A DNA stretch of 20,026 nt from Desulfobacteraceae bacterium (GTDB lineage: Bacteria; Desulfobacterota; Desulfobacteria; Desulfobacterales; Desulfobacteraceae), in NCBI GenBank assembly GCA_011390435.1, contig JAABSK010000002.1, positions 21,456-41,481 of the forward strand, read 5' to 3'. The notes under the pieces were generated by a model. That model saw nothing but the letters and a program-made list of their open reading frames with translations, searched no databases and was not told the DNA's origin. Of the stretch, positions 1 through 7,668 are shown one piece after another (the stretch's first letter is position 1; every line of letters starts with the position of its first letter). A program made the translations under genes and the position numbers.

Positions 1-2
1 TG

Positions 3-104
3 AAGCAAAAAGCCCGTATCTATGCCACCGGATGCATCAAACGGGGGAAAGAAACAGAAGCTGCGGATTATCTGAGCCTGGCTGCGAAATTTAAAGATCT
101 GTGA
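3..104 (+). CDS. 3' end of an unidentified gene (partial)
   Basis: The third forward frame is open from the window edge to a TGA at 102-104 and gives 33 residues, ending in LSLAAKFKDL. It is cut by the window edge, so its start and length are unknown. The composition (basic and Ala-rich, with one Cys in ATGCIKRGKE) suggests a helical soluble C-terminus, and I do not recognise the family. It converges on the FapA-type gene and overlaps that gene's end by 14 bp. No clear terminator hairpin is visible between them. That this frame is coding is an inference from the open frame reaching a plausible convergent junction. Confidence 0.45.
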   Translation, partial: KQKARIYATGCIKRGKETEAADYLSLAAKFKDL

Positions 105-2535
105 TCTGGATCTGGTGGACCATCATGCCGTTGTTTTCAGAGGCCAGTTCCATGATTTTACATCGACTCTGGTTTTCAAAAAGGGTTTTTGAGGTATGGG
201 TGGCTTTGATAAAGGTGTCCTGCGTGATCTGTTTTGCCACACTGACAACCGCCCGGGGAGCCGTTTTCTGCGCAAATTCCCTCAAGGCGGCCTGCTGCAT
301 GGCAAAGCGCTCAATGCTCTCTTCCTGAAGCCGGATACGTGTTTTAAGCGTTTCGATACGGCCGGCAATCTCGTCTTGTTGTTTGAAAATTGCGTTCAGT
401 TCTTTTTCCGCTGCTGCTGCTTTGCCTTTGAGCTGCTTGATAGTTGCTTTCTGCTGCGATGAAAGCGGTTCATCCGCCGCTTCAATGGCTTTGATTTCGA
501 TCTGTGACCGATCCTGAATATGGGCCTTGATCGATACCTGTTCATACAGGGTCTGATCCTGCCCTTCAAGTTTTTGAACCTCTCCTTTGAGCAGGTTTGC
601 CCTGTCTGAAGCCAGGGTGAGCGCGTCACTGATCTGCTGGTCAACCGCCATGATATGATCATTCACACCCACGCTTAATTTTACCGGTGTTGACGATGAC
701 GTGCCGACATTGCCTGCTTCCACCCCCTGTCTGGCGCTGATCCGGCTGGAAATAATGTGTCCGCCGGAATTCAGGCAGGCCCCGCTGATGGTGACTGTTG
801 AGTCAATAATCTCTTTTGATACGGTGAGATCTCCAAATCCCATGATCTGGCAGTTGTTGATAAATTTTGCCCGGATATGGCCCTGGGCTGAAATAGTGGA
901 ATCTGTGATGCCTGCTGACACATTCACGTCGCCTGAAACATCAATATTTCCGCCTTCAATTTCCTGGACAGTCAGGTTGACCCCTTTGACAGAGAATCCT
1001 TCTTTTATCATGCCTTTGATCAGGATATTGCCTTTAAAATCAATGTTGCCGGTTTCATAATCCACATCACCGGAGATCACCAGTTCCGGGCTGACGCAGA
1101 TGGTTCCCAGTGCATCACAGTGGGGCTGCCCATCGATTGCAGCATGGATGCGGGTGCCGTCATCAGACAGGGTGGTTCCGGCTCCGGCAGTGAAAACCGG
1201 GTCGAGTGCTTCATCCACTGTTATGGCGATTCCTGAAATACTGATACCGGGTTTTCCCGGAACAGGCAGCGTTTTTTCTGCCAGCAGTGTTCCTTCGGTG
1301 ACAAATGGGATATCCCCCCGTTCCCTGAAATCGATACTGCCGTCTTCATCAATTTTCCCGGGATTGGTAAAATCAGTGGAAAAATGGTAGACAATGCTTC
1401 CGTCTTTTCCAGGCTGAGGGCATTCACCCTGGGCAATGGTGATTTCATCTGCATTTGATTTTAGCAGCCAGATGTCGATGGCATCATCATCCAGGATGCC
1501 ATAGGAGATCTGTTTTTGCAGCAGCAGATCAAGAATATCGTTTGCCGTGCATGACGGACATTTCTTTTCTGGAGTGTTTTTGCGCTTGATCCAGGCCTGG
1601 AGATAATCTTCTGAAATAATGACATCAAAAAACTCCTCCAGTTCATGGTCATATTCTGCAACAGGGTCTGGATTCCGGGCAGGTGATGACAACGTTTGTT
1701 TAAGGGATGGGGCTGTTGCTGCGGCCAGGGCAGTTTTCAGGATCTGATTCACAAGGGCAGGATCAATGGTGCTGTCGGTATTGCGGGTCAGAAGTTGATT
1801 GAAATCCGGTTGAATCGGTTGTGTGCTGTCATATTTGGATGAAAATGTTGTAAACAGGGTTTCCAGGACATCTGTCAGTGTCATGAATGCATCATAAAAC
1901 CCCTCAGGTGTTGAAGAAGCGCCGATGCGGTGTAAAAAAACGTCCAGAGTGATATCTGCCTTGGTATCTGACAGATGCGTTTCCAATCGCTGCTGTTTTG
2001 CCGTCAGTATCCGTTTGTAGGCAGTTCTTTCATCGATTCGTTTCTGATAAGCCCTGCTTTTTTTTTTCAGTTTTTTCGCAATGATGAACATCTGCTTGTT
2101 CTGATGGTGGGTGATCCGTTTGAGCTGTTCGCGTTTCAGGGTGTGTTTGAATGCTTTAAAACAGTTTTTTGCCTGATCAACCAGGTCCTGATCTTTAAAA
2201 GGAGAAACAATGCAGGCATGGATTTCAGCTTTGTTGATGGCGCTCACAAGCGTGGTCAGCCTGTCATGGGGAACCATGAGCATTCTCTGGGTAAACGGAG
2301 AAATGGATTTGACTTTTAGCAGAACATCGTCTCCTTCCATTTTCGGGAGTTTAAAATTACTGATAAACAGTGCAAACAGGTTTGTGGTTGACTGAGAAAG
2401 TGTGGAAAGGGCGGTTGCAGATACGGTTTCGCAGAAGACTTCCCATCCTTCCTTTTCCAGGATAGAGCAGGCATGGGCAGCGATGCGGGTGTCATTTTCA
2501 AGGATAATGACCTTTGGCCTGCGCTTTTGGGTCAT
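91..2535 (-). CDS. Degenerate receiver / coiled-coil / FapA (DUF342) domain protein
   Basis: This 814-aa protein is probably cytoplasmic and involved in signalling or polar/surface organisation. Residues about 7-130 have a CheY-like receiver fold pattern, but the phosphoacceptor site reads FISNFKLP with Asn60 where Asp is expected, the Thr/Ser site reads MVPH, and the conserved Lys is replaced (IVSPF, Ser111-Pro112). It is therefore probably a pseudo-receiver. Residues about 130-190 are a basic coiled coil. A helical module follows to about 300. Residues about 300-480 match the FapA N-terminal region, including an ITIAQGECPQPGKDGS-type stretch. Residues about 481-625 are Gly/Asn-rich beta-helix repeats, and 628-750 form a second coiled coil. 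A CPSC motif lies at 326-329. FapA proteins are polymer-forming and poorly understood. The ATG overlaps the stop of the upstream receiver gene (ATGA), with AAGGAG just upstream. The family call is firm; the role is open. Confidence 0.85.
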   Translation of the reverse strand: MTQKRRPKVIILENDTRIAAHACSILEKEGWEVFCETVSATALSTLSQSTTNLFALFISNFKLPKMEGDDVLLKVKSISPFTQRMLMVPHDRLTTLVSAINKAEIHACIVSPFKDQDLVDQAKNCFKAFKHTLKREQLKRITHHQNKQMFIIAKKLKKKSRAYQKRIDERTAYKRILTAKQQRLETHLSDTKADITLDVFLHRIGASSTPEGFYDAFMTLTDVLETLFTTFSSKYDSTQPIQPDFNQLLTRNTDSTIDPALVNQILKTALAAATAPSLKQTLSSPARNPDPVAEYDHELEEFFDVIISEDYLQAWIKRKNTPEKKCPSCTANDILDLLLQKQISYGILDDDAIDIWLLKSNADEITIAQGECPQPGKDGSIVYHFSTDFTNPGKIDEDGSIDFRERGDIPFVTEGTLLAEKTLPVPGKPGISISGIAITVDEALDPVFTAGAGTTLSDDGTRIHAAIDGQPHCDALGTICVSPELVISGDVDYETGNIDFKGNILIKGMIKEGFSVKGVNLTVQEIEGGNIDVSGDVNVSAGITDSTISAQGHIRAKFINNCQIMGFGDLTVSKEIIDSTVTISGACLNSGGHIISSRISARQGVEAGNVGTSSSTPVKLSVGVNDHIMAVDQQISDALTLASDRANLLKGEVQKLEGQDQTLYEQVSIKAHIQDRSQIEIKAIEAADEPLSSQQKATIKQLKGKAAAAEKELNAIFKQQDEIAGRIETLKTRIRLQEESIERFAMQQAALREFAQKTAPRAVVSVAKQITQDTFIKATHTSKTLFENQSRCKIMELASENNGMMVHQIQITDL

Positions 2536-3281
2536 GGGATCTCCTTTTGGTGAATGGCAGGCATTTTAAACCCATTCTGGTCTGCCAGGGCAGAAAAGTC
2601 GGTGTATAATTGTTTCAGAGCGCCATGCAGCAGGTCTGTAAGCCCGTCTGCCGGCGATTTTCCGGATTGTTCAATAAATGTATTGATGGCGGGAAACAGA
2701 TCACCAAATTTTTGGGATGGGCTGATTTTCCGGCGCTTCTTGATCATACCGGTAAGTTGCTCAATCTCTTTTTCAAGGGCGATAATCTTTGCATTATGGA
2801 TTTTTCCTGCTTCCATCAGCTGGCAGCTCAAGTCAAACAACTGGGTGTTCTGTTTTTTTGCCAGGTCCATTAATTTTTCGTTTTCAAGATGGGAAGTGTG
2901 CAGTTTGACGCCGCTCTGTACCATGTCGGCAAGTGTGTCCGGCTTCAGTGGTTTTTCAAGATATCGGTGGATGAGGCCTTTGTTCACTCCGGATATCACA
3001 TCATTGATGTCCGGGGCATCGCCTATCAGGAACAGGGGCGTAAACGGCAGCAGGGATTTTACCTGTTCCAGAAACTGGATACTGCTGATACCATTCAAAC
3101 GCTGGTCGCAGAGAACCAGACAGAAAAAATAGTTTTTCTGCCGGATGATGGCCAGTGCTGCTTCACTGGTTTCTGCCCACACATGGCTGCAATCGATCTG
3201 ATCTGTGATCTGGCCAAACACATTTTTGACCTGTTCATCACCAGACACGATCAGGATGCTTCGGGAAAGAAGGGTATTCAT
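2532..3281 (-). CDS. Receiver-domain protein with C-terminal coiled coil
   Basis: This 249-aa protein is a response regulator without a DNA-binding or enzymatic output domain. The receiver spans about residues 8-125: an acidic site at Asp15-Glu16, a phosphoacceptor Asp59 in LVLCDQRLNG, and Lys110-Pro111 in YLEKPL. The usual Thr/Ser position reads LFLIGDA, so that residue is not conserved. Residues about 130-185 form a coiled coil, followed by a short helical module to the C-terminus. The same order (receiver, coiled coil, helical module) recurs at the N-terminus of the next gene, which suggests tandem duplication. The start ATG has no strong Shine-Dalgarno sequence. The stop overlaps the next ATG by 4 bp. 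A phosphorylation input to the pair through this protein is an inference; no histidine kinase gene is in the window. Confidence 0.85.
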   Translation of the reverse strand: MNTLLSRSILIVSGDEQVKNVFGQITDQIDCSHVWAETSEAALAIIRQKNYFFCLVLCDQRLNGISSIQFLEQVKSLLPFTPLFLIGDAPDINDVISGVNKGLIHRYLEKPLKPDTLADMVQSGVKLHTSHLENEKLMDLAKKQNTQLFDLSCQLMEAGKIHNAKIIALEKEIEQLTGMIKKRRKISPSQKFGDLFPAINTFIEQSGKSPADGLTDLLHGALKQLYTDFSALADQNGFKMPAIHQKEIP

Positions 3282-3329
3282 TTTTATATGTATTGATCAG
3301 GCAATCTGTTAAGGATTCATATTCTCTAC

Positions 3330-3358
3330 ACTTTAACGTCTCTTTTCGCCAAAATCAA
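3330..3358 (-). promoter_or_regulatory. Weak candidate sigma70 promoter for the receiver/FapA operon
   Basis: On the minus strand, TTGATT (3358-3353) and TAAAGT (3335-3330) are separated by 17 bp. Each hexamer matches four of six consensus positions. Transcription would begin about 40 nt upstream of the receiver gene's ATG. This is a pattern match only. Confidence 0.3.
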
Positions 3359-3559
3359 CTGCAAAAGGGTGATACAGCAGGGCCAGTGCACGTAAAACGA
3401 GTGTTGGTTTTCAACAGTCAGTTGTTCAGCACCATTGATCCTTGTCCGCCTATAAAAAAACGATGTTTTTCATGGTTGATTATTTTGATATTTCCGCATA
3501 AATTATGTGGGTTATCAGAACGGCAATCAGGATTTAAGTATTGACATGCTGACCACAAG

Positions 3560-3573
3560 TGTAGTTGACTACA
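3560..3573. promoter_or_regulatory. Inverted repeat TGTAGT-TG-ACTACA, candidate operator
   Basis: The arms are perfect 6-bp inverted repeats around a 2-bp centre. The core fits the general TnGT...ACnA pattern of FadR-type GntR regulators, which often control acyl-CoA and organic-acid genes. It lies about 155 bp upstream of the carboxyltransferase ATG. The assignment to a regulator family is an inference. Confidence 0.35.
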
Positions 3574-3598
3574 GTTTTCAGCTCAGTGTACGGGTGTA

Positions 3599-3632
3599 TC
3601 AGGTGAATGTGAAATGTTTCGGAACTACCTGA
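3599..3632. promoter_or_regulatory. Concentric imperfect dyad upstream of the carboxyltransferase operon
   Basis: The outer arms TCAGGT (3599-3604) and ACCTGA (3627-3632) and the inner arms GAAA (3611-3614) and TTTC (3617-3620) share one centre at 3615/3616. Eleven of 17 positions pair as DNA, and two further G-U pairs are possible in RNA. It could be an operator or a leader hairpin of the downstream operon. Confidence 0.3.
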
Positions 3633-3728
3633 AATTGTTTTGGAATGCTGGTTTTTTACCGGGCTGAATGCGGGCGGTGCAGGATGAAATAAACGGCGAC
3701 AGACAAATACTAAGGAAAGGGTTGAATT

Positions 3729-5282
3729 ATGGGAGTCTCTTTGGACAAGATTCAGGAATTAAAGCAAAAGCAAGAGCAGATCGCAGGAATGGGCGGTGAA
3801 AAAGCGCTTGAGAAAAGGCGGAAGAGTGGCAAGCTCAATGCCCGGGAGCGCTTGAATATTTTATTTGATGAGGGGACATTCAGGGAAGTAGACATGTTTG
3901 TGACCCATCGCTGTACCAACTTTGGCATGGAAAATGTCGAGATCCCGGCTGACGGGGTGGTTACCGGCCATGGCAAAGTGGATGGCAGGGTGGTGTTTGC
4001 CTATGCCCAGGATTTTACATCCCGGGCAGGTTCGCTGGGCGAGATGCAGGCAAAAAAAATCTGCAAGGTGATGGACATGGCCCTAAAAGCAGGCGCTCCC
4101 ATCATCGGCATGAACGATTCCGGCGGGGCCAGAATCCAGGAGGGAATTGATGCCCTGTCCGGGTATGGCGAGATCTTTTTCCGGAATTCTGCAGCTTCCG
4201 GGGTCATCCCCCAGATATCCGCAATCATGGGGCCCACGGCAGGCGGGGCAGTATATTCACCTGCCATGACAGATTTTATCTTTATGGTCAAAGAATCCAG
4301 CTATATGTTTATTACCGGCCCCAATGTTATCAAGGCGGTTACCGGTGAGGAGATCACCTTTGAAGATCTTGGCGGGGCCATGACCCACAACGAAAAATCC
4401 GGAGTGGCCCAGTTTGCCTGTGATTCAGACGAAGATGCCATCTTGAAAATTCGTTCGCTGCTGTCCTATCTGCCGGCCAACAATATGGAAGACCCTCCCT
4501 ATGTTGTTCCCACAGATGATCCCAACCGGATGGATGAGGCGCTGGATACCCTTATTCCAGACAACCCCAATCGGGCATATGATATAAAAGATGTGATTGC
4601 CTCGATTGTGGATGACGGCACCTATTTTGAGCCCCATGCGTATTTTGCCAAAAATCTGGTGGTCTGTTTTGCACGCCTCAACGGACATGTGATCGGCATC
4701 ATCGCCAATCAGCCGAACCATAAGGCCGGGTGTCTGGACATCGATGCATCTGACAAGGCCACACGGTTCATCCGGTTTTGTGATGCATTTAATATCCCCA
4801 TGCTGACCATCGCGGATGTTCCGGGATATCTTCCTGGAAGCGATCAGGAATGGGGCGGTATCATCCGCCATGGCGCCAAACTGTTATGGTGCTATTCTGA
4901 AGCCACTGTGCCGAAATTGCTGCTGATTACCCGGAAAGATTATGGCGGTTCCTACATTGCCATGTGTTCCAGGCATCTGGGAGCGGATATGGCATTTGCC
5001 TGGCCCACTGCGGAAATCGCTGTGATGGGTGCTGAGGGTGCTGCCAATATTATTCACAAAAAAGAGATTGATGCAGCAGCAGATCCGGCGGGCAAGCGGG
5101 CGGAAAAGATTCAGGAATACAATGAAACGTTTTCCAACCCCTATTGTGCGGCTGCCAGGGGGTATGTGGATGCAGTGATCGTGCCGTCCGATACCCGCCC
5201 CCGACTGATCGATGCTTTGGAGGCCATGAAAACAAAAAGAGAACTGCGGCCGGCCAAGAAACACGGAAACATACCGGTATAG
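3729..5282 (+). CDS. mmdA: Acyl-CoA carboxyltransferase (methylmalonyl-CoA carboxyltransferase 12S / MmdA-type)
   Basis: This 517-aa protein has the normal length for the propionyl-CoA carboxylase beta / MmdA / transcarboxylase 12S family. It moves a carboxyl group between methylmalonyl-CoA and enzyme-bound biotin in the cytoplasm. The N-terminal crotonase-fold half carries GGARIQEG (132-139) and GPTAGGAVYSP (168-178), the acyl-CoA/oxyanion region. The C-terminal half carries DVPGYLPGSDQEWGG from residue 363 and IAMCSRHLGADMAFAWPTAE. The start is supported by AAGGAAAGG 8 nt upstream. It heads an operon with a mini OadG-like subunit and a 5S/biotin-carrier fusion. With no biotin carboxylase nearby, I read it as the 12S subunit of methylmalonyl-CoA:pyruvate transcarboxylase, used to couple propionyl-CoA/methylmalonyl-CoA turnover to pyruvate/oxaloacetate. 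A propionyl-CoA carboxylase or methylmalonyl-CoA decarboxylase subunit is the alternative. Confidence 0.88.
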   Translation: MGVSLDKIQELKQKQEQIAGMGGEKALEKRRKSGKLNARERLNILFDEGTFREVDMFVTHRCTNFGMENVEIPADGVVTGHGKVDGRVVFAYAQDFTSRAGSLGEMQAKKICKVMDMALKAGAPIIGMNDSGGARIQEGIDALSGYGEIFFRNSAASGVIPQISAIMGPTAGGAVYSPAMTDFIFMVKESSYMFITGPNVIKAVTGEEITFEDLGGAMTHNEKSGVAQFACDSDEDAILKIRSLLSYLPANNMEDPPYVVPTDDPNRMDEALDTLIPDNPNRAYDIKDVIASIVDDGTYFEPHAYFAKNLVVCFARLNGHVIGIIANQPNHKAGCLDIDASDKATRFIRFCDAFNIPMLTIADVPGYLPGSDQEWGGIIRHGAKLLWCYSEATVPKLLLITRKDYGGSYIAMCSRHLGADMAFAWPTAEIAVMGAEGAANIIHKKEIDAAADPAGKRAEKIQEYNETFSNPYCAAARGYVDAVIVPSDTRPRLIDALEAMKTKRELRPAKKHGNIPV

Positions 5283-5295
5283 GATAAAGAATAAA

Positions 5296-5505
5296 ATGGA
5301 TAACAAAAAATTAGCTGCAGCCATTGCTGCTGTTTATGCCCATTTGACAACATGTGAGCCTGCTGTGGCTTCCCAGTCTGAAATTGTGCCGGAACAGGAG
5401 ATATCGTTCCGGGAGCCGGTTTCTGCACCGAATCTGTGGGGACTTTCCGGACGGCAGTATCAGATGCAGGCCAATTCAATGATTCAATGGCGGGCATTTA
5501 AATAA
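5296..5505 (+). CDS. Mini OadG/MmdD-like carboxylase accessory subunit
   Basis: This 69-aa protein sits between the 12S-type and 5S/biotin-carrier genes, 13 bp after the former's stop, with AGGA 11 nt before its ATG. The N-terminus (KKLAAAIAAVYAHL) is a short amphipathic helix. An acidic/Pro-containing linker follows, and the C-terminus ends NLWGLSGRQ...MIQWRAFK. This tail resembles the conserved C-terminal W-G-x-x-GRQ...RxFK segment of OadG/MmdD subunits of sodium-pumping decarboxylases, which holds subunits together. The membrane helix and long linker of OadG are absent, so a soluble assembly or tethering role in the transcarboxylase is likely. The tail resemblance is what I see; the scaffold role is inferred from OadG/MmdD. 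Confidence 0.75.
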   Translation: MDNKKLAAAIAAVYAHLTTCEPAVASQSEIVPEQEISFREPVSAPNLWGLSGRQYQMQANSMIQWRAFK

Positions 5506-5550
5506 CAATATGGATACCAAATCAAATTACTATATTCAGGAGAAAAATAG

Positions 5551-7554
5551 ATGACAGATCACAGTGAACTTAAAATGGTTGAGATGAACTATGACAACGA
5601 CCGCCCGAAAGCGGAAAATCCGCTTAAAGTGGAGGATTTGTCACTGCGCGACGGCCATCAGTCACTTTTTGCCACCCGCGGGAGGACAGAGGATATGATT
5701 CCGGTGGCAGAACGGATGGATGAAATCGGTTTCTGGGCAGCTGAAGTCTGGGGCGGGGCGACATTTGACACCATGCACCGTTTTCTGGGTGAAGATCCCT
5801 GGGAACGACTTCGAACCTTGAAACGGTACTTTAAAAAGACGCCGTTTTCAATGCTGCTCCGGGGTCAGAACCTTGTGGGGTACCGAAATTATGCTGATGA
5901 TGTGGCAAAACTTTTTGTCAAAAAAACAGCAGATAATGGAATGGAAATTTTCCGTACTTTTGATGCCTTGAATGACTACCGAAATTTTGAAACCGTTGTC
6001 CCGGTGATCAAGGAATGTGGTGCCCATTTTCAGGGATGTATCTGCTATACCCTGACTGAACCGCGGCTTGGCGGAGACGTGTACAACCTTGAGTATTATA
6101 TTCAAAAAGCAAAAGAACTCGAAGATATGGGCGCGGACTCTATCTGTATCAAGGATATGGCCGGTCTTCTGGCACCCTATGACGCGTATGAGCTGGTAAA
6201 GGCGTTAAAGGCCCAGGTGAAACCCCTGATCCACCTTCACAGCCATTTCACTTCCGGTATGTCGCCCATGGTGCATCTGAAAGCCATTGAAGCCGGTGTC
6301 GATATTATTGACGCCTGTGTTACGCCATATGCATACAGAACCTCCCATGCTGCATTGGAACCCTTTGTCATGGCCCTTTTGGGAACCAATCGGGATACAG
6401 GATTTGATATTAAAGCCCTGGCTGAGATCAATGAAATCCTGGAGCGCGACGTCATGCCAAAATATAAACACCTTCTGGATGATACAAAGGTCTCCATGAT
6501 TGATATCAACGTACTGCTGCACCAGACACCCGGCGGAATGCTGTCGAATCTGGTGAATCAGCTGCGTGAGATGGATGCTCTGGACAAGATTGACGATGTG
6601 TATCGCGAACTTCCCCGGGTGAGAAAAGAGCTGGGTCAGGTGCCTCTGGTAACCCCCACCAGCCAGATTGTGGGCACCCAGACGGTCAACAATGTCCTGT
6701 TTGATACACCGGATGAACGCTATAAAATGGTGACAGCTCAGGTCAAGGATCTGTGTTATGGCCTGTACGGTAAAACCAGTGTTCCCATTGATCCGGATGT
6801 TCAGGCAAAAGCCCTGAAAGGGTATGACAGGGGTGAAAAACCCATTACCTGTCGTCCTGCAGAAGTGCTTGCGCCGGAACTGGAAAATGCCAGAGAACAG
6901 ATCGGTGATCTGGCCATGGATGATGAAGATCTGATTCTGTATGCCCTTTTTCCGGTTACCGGTAAAAAATATCTCATGCAGAAATATGGCAAGGAAAAGA
7001 TGCCTGACAGCCTCAAACCCATTACACTTGATGATGTCAAAAAGCAAAAAGAGATGATTGAAAAAGCCAAAAAAGGTGAGCTGGTTGAAAAGAGCAAGCT
7101 GGACGCTGCTCCTGAAAAGAGTGAATACGCCCGCACCTTTAATGTGTTTGTCGGTGGAGAATATTTTGAAGTGGGTGTGGATGAAGTTGGTGGCGCTCCG
7201 GTTGTGACCTATGCGGCGCCTGCGCAGGCTGCTCCGGCACCTGCCCCGGCCGCCCCGGCTCCGGCTGCTCCCGCACCCAAACCGAAAGCTGCGCCTGCGG
7301 CGAAGCCCAAAGCAGCCCCGGCCCCGGCCGCTTCAGCAGCAGGCACCCCTGTGGTTGCCCCAATGCCCGGCATGATTATCAAATATCATAAAAATGTCGG
7401 AGATGCGGTCAAGAAAGGGGAAACCATTGTGGTGATCGAGGCGATGAAGATGGAAAACGCCTTGCCGGCGCCTGTTGACGGTGTGGTGAAATCTGTGAAT
7501 TTTTCCAGTGGGGATTCCGCGCCAAAAGGTGCGGTGCTGGCAGTGATCGAATAA
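5551..7554 (+). CDS. Carboxyltransferase 5S subunit fused to biotin carrier (OadA/PycB-like)
   Basis: This 667-aa protein combines a pyruvate/oxaloacetate carboxyltransferase with its biotin carrier. Residues about 25-300 form the DRE-TIM barrel: LSLRDGHQS with metal-binding Asp34, CIKDMAG with the carbamylated-Lys position Lys201, and IHLHSHF with His228 and His230. The PYC/OADA conserved domain follows, including TPTSQIVGTQ, to about residue 500. An Ala/Pro/Lys linker (about 550-595) leads to a biotinyl domain with EAMKMEN; Lys633 is the expected biotinylation site. AGGAG lies 8 nt before the ATG. Classical Propionibacterium transcarboxylase encodes 5S and 1.3S separately, whereas here they are fused as in OadA. 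The absence of oadB/mmdB favours soluble transcarboxylation over a sodium-pumping decarboxylase. Pyruvate carboxylase subunit B, with a biotin carboxylase encoded elsewhere, is the other option. Confidence 0.88.
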   Translation: MTDHSELKMVEMNYDNDRPKAENPLKVEDLSLRDGHQSLFATRGRTEDMIPVAERMDEIGFWAAEVWGGATFDTMHRFLGEDPWERLRTLKRYFKKTPFSMLLRGQNLVGYRNYADDVAKLFVKKTADNGMEIFRTFDALNDYRNFETVVPVIKECGAHFQGCICYTLTEPRLGGDVYNLEYYIQKAKELEDMGADSICIKDMAGLLAPYDAYELVKALKAQVKPLIHLHSHFTSGMSPMVHLKAIEAGVDIIDACVTPYAYRTSHAALEPFVMALLGTNRDTGFDIKALAEINEILERDVMPKYKHLLDDTKVSMIDINVLLHQTPGGMLSNLVNQLREMDALDKIDDVYRELPRVRKELGQVPLVTPTSQIVGTQTVNNVLFDTPDERYKMVTAQVKDLCYGLYGKTSVPIDPDVQAKALKGYDRGEKPITCRPAEVLAPELENAREQIGDLAMDDEDLILYALFPVTGKKYLMQKYGKEKMPDSLKPITLDDVKKQKEMIEKAKKGELVEKSKLDAAPEKSEYARTFNVFVGGEYFEVGVDEVGGAPVVTYAAPAQAAPAPAPAAPAPAAPAPKPKAAPAAKPKAAPAPAASAAGTPVVAPMPGMIIKYHKNVGDAVKKGETIVVIEAMKMENALPAPVDGVVKSVNFSSGDSAPKGAVLAVIE

Positions 7555-7580
7555 GATACCCGCCTCACATTCCGGTTTAT

Positions 7581-7624
7581 ATAAGCATACAGTTTGACAA
7601 ACCAGGCTGTATGCTTATTTTTTT
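7581..7624 (+). terminator. Rho-independent terminator of the carboxyltransferase operon
   Basis: A perfect 12-bp stem, ATAAGCATACAG (7581-7592) and CTGTATGCTTAT (7607-7618), encloses a 14-nt loop and is followed by a run of six T. It begins 26 bp after the stop of the 5S/biotin-carrier gene and separates that operon from the zinc-ribbon gene. Confidence 0.85.
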
Positions 7625-7668
7625 GTCTGAATTTGACGCCGACCCCCTTTTCTTAAGGAGAAAACATA

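Larger units (their letters stand above)
3282..3728. other. Divergent intergenic region (447 bp)
   Basis: This non-coding region separates the leftward receiver/FapA operon from the rightward carboxyltransferase operon. The half next to the receiver gene is AT-rich and holds one weak sigma70-like candidate. The half next to the carboxyltransferase gene holds two dyad symmetries (3560-3573 and 3599-3632). The Shine-Dalgarno sequence for the carboxyltransferase gene, AAGGAAAGG, is at 3712-3720, 8 nt before its ATG. Short open frames here have no ribosome-binding site or recognisable content, and I do not call them genes. I see no terminator or mobile-element remnants. Confidence 0.7.

Noticed and set aside
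3293..3544. 83-aa plus-strand open frame in the divergent intergenic region
   Set aside because: No ribosome-binding site, no recognisable motif, and it lies in AT-rich regulatory DNA.
6205..7047. 280-aa minus-strand open frame
   Set aside because: It is antisense to the 5S carboxyltransferase gene, whose motifs are unmistakable; the reverse frame has no family features.
7205..7345. Tandem repeat array
   Set aside because: The repetitive GC-rich DNA encodes the Ala/Pro linker before the biotinyl domain, a normal feature of these proteins.
5551..7554. Sodium-pumping oxaloacetate decarboxylase alpha subunit
   Set aside because: No OadB/MmdB membrane subunit is present and the OadG-like protein lacks its membrane helix, so a soluble transcarboxylase fits better.
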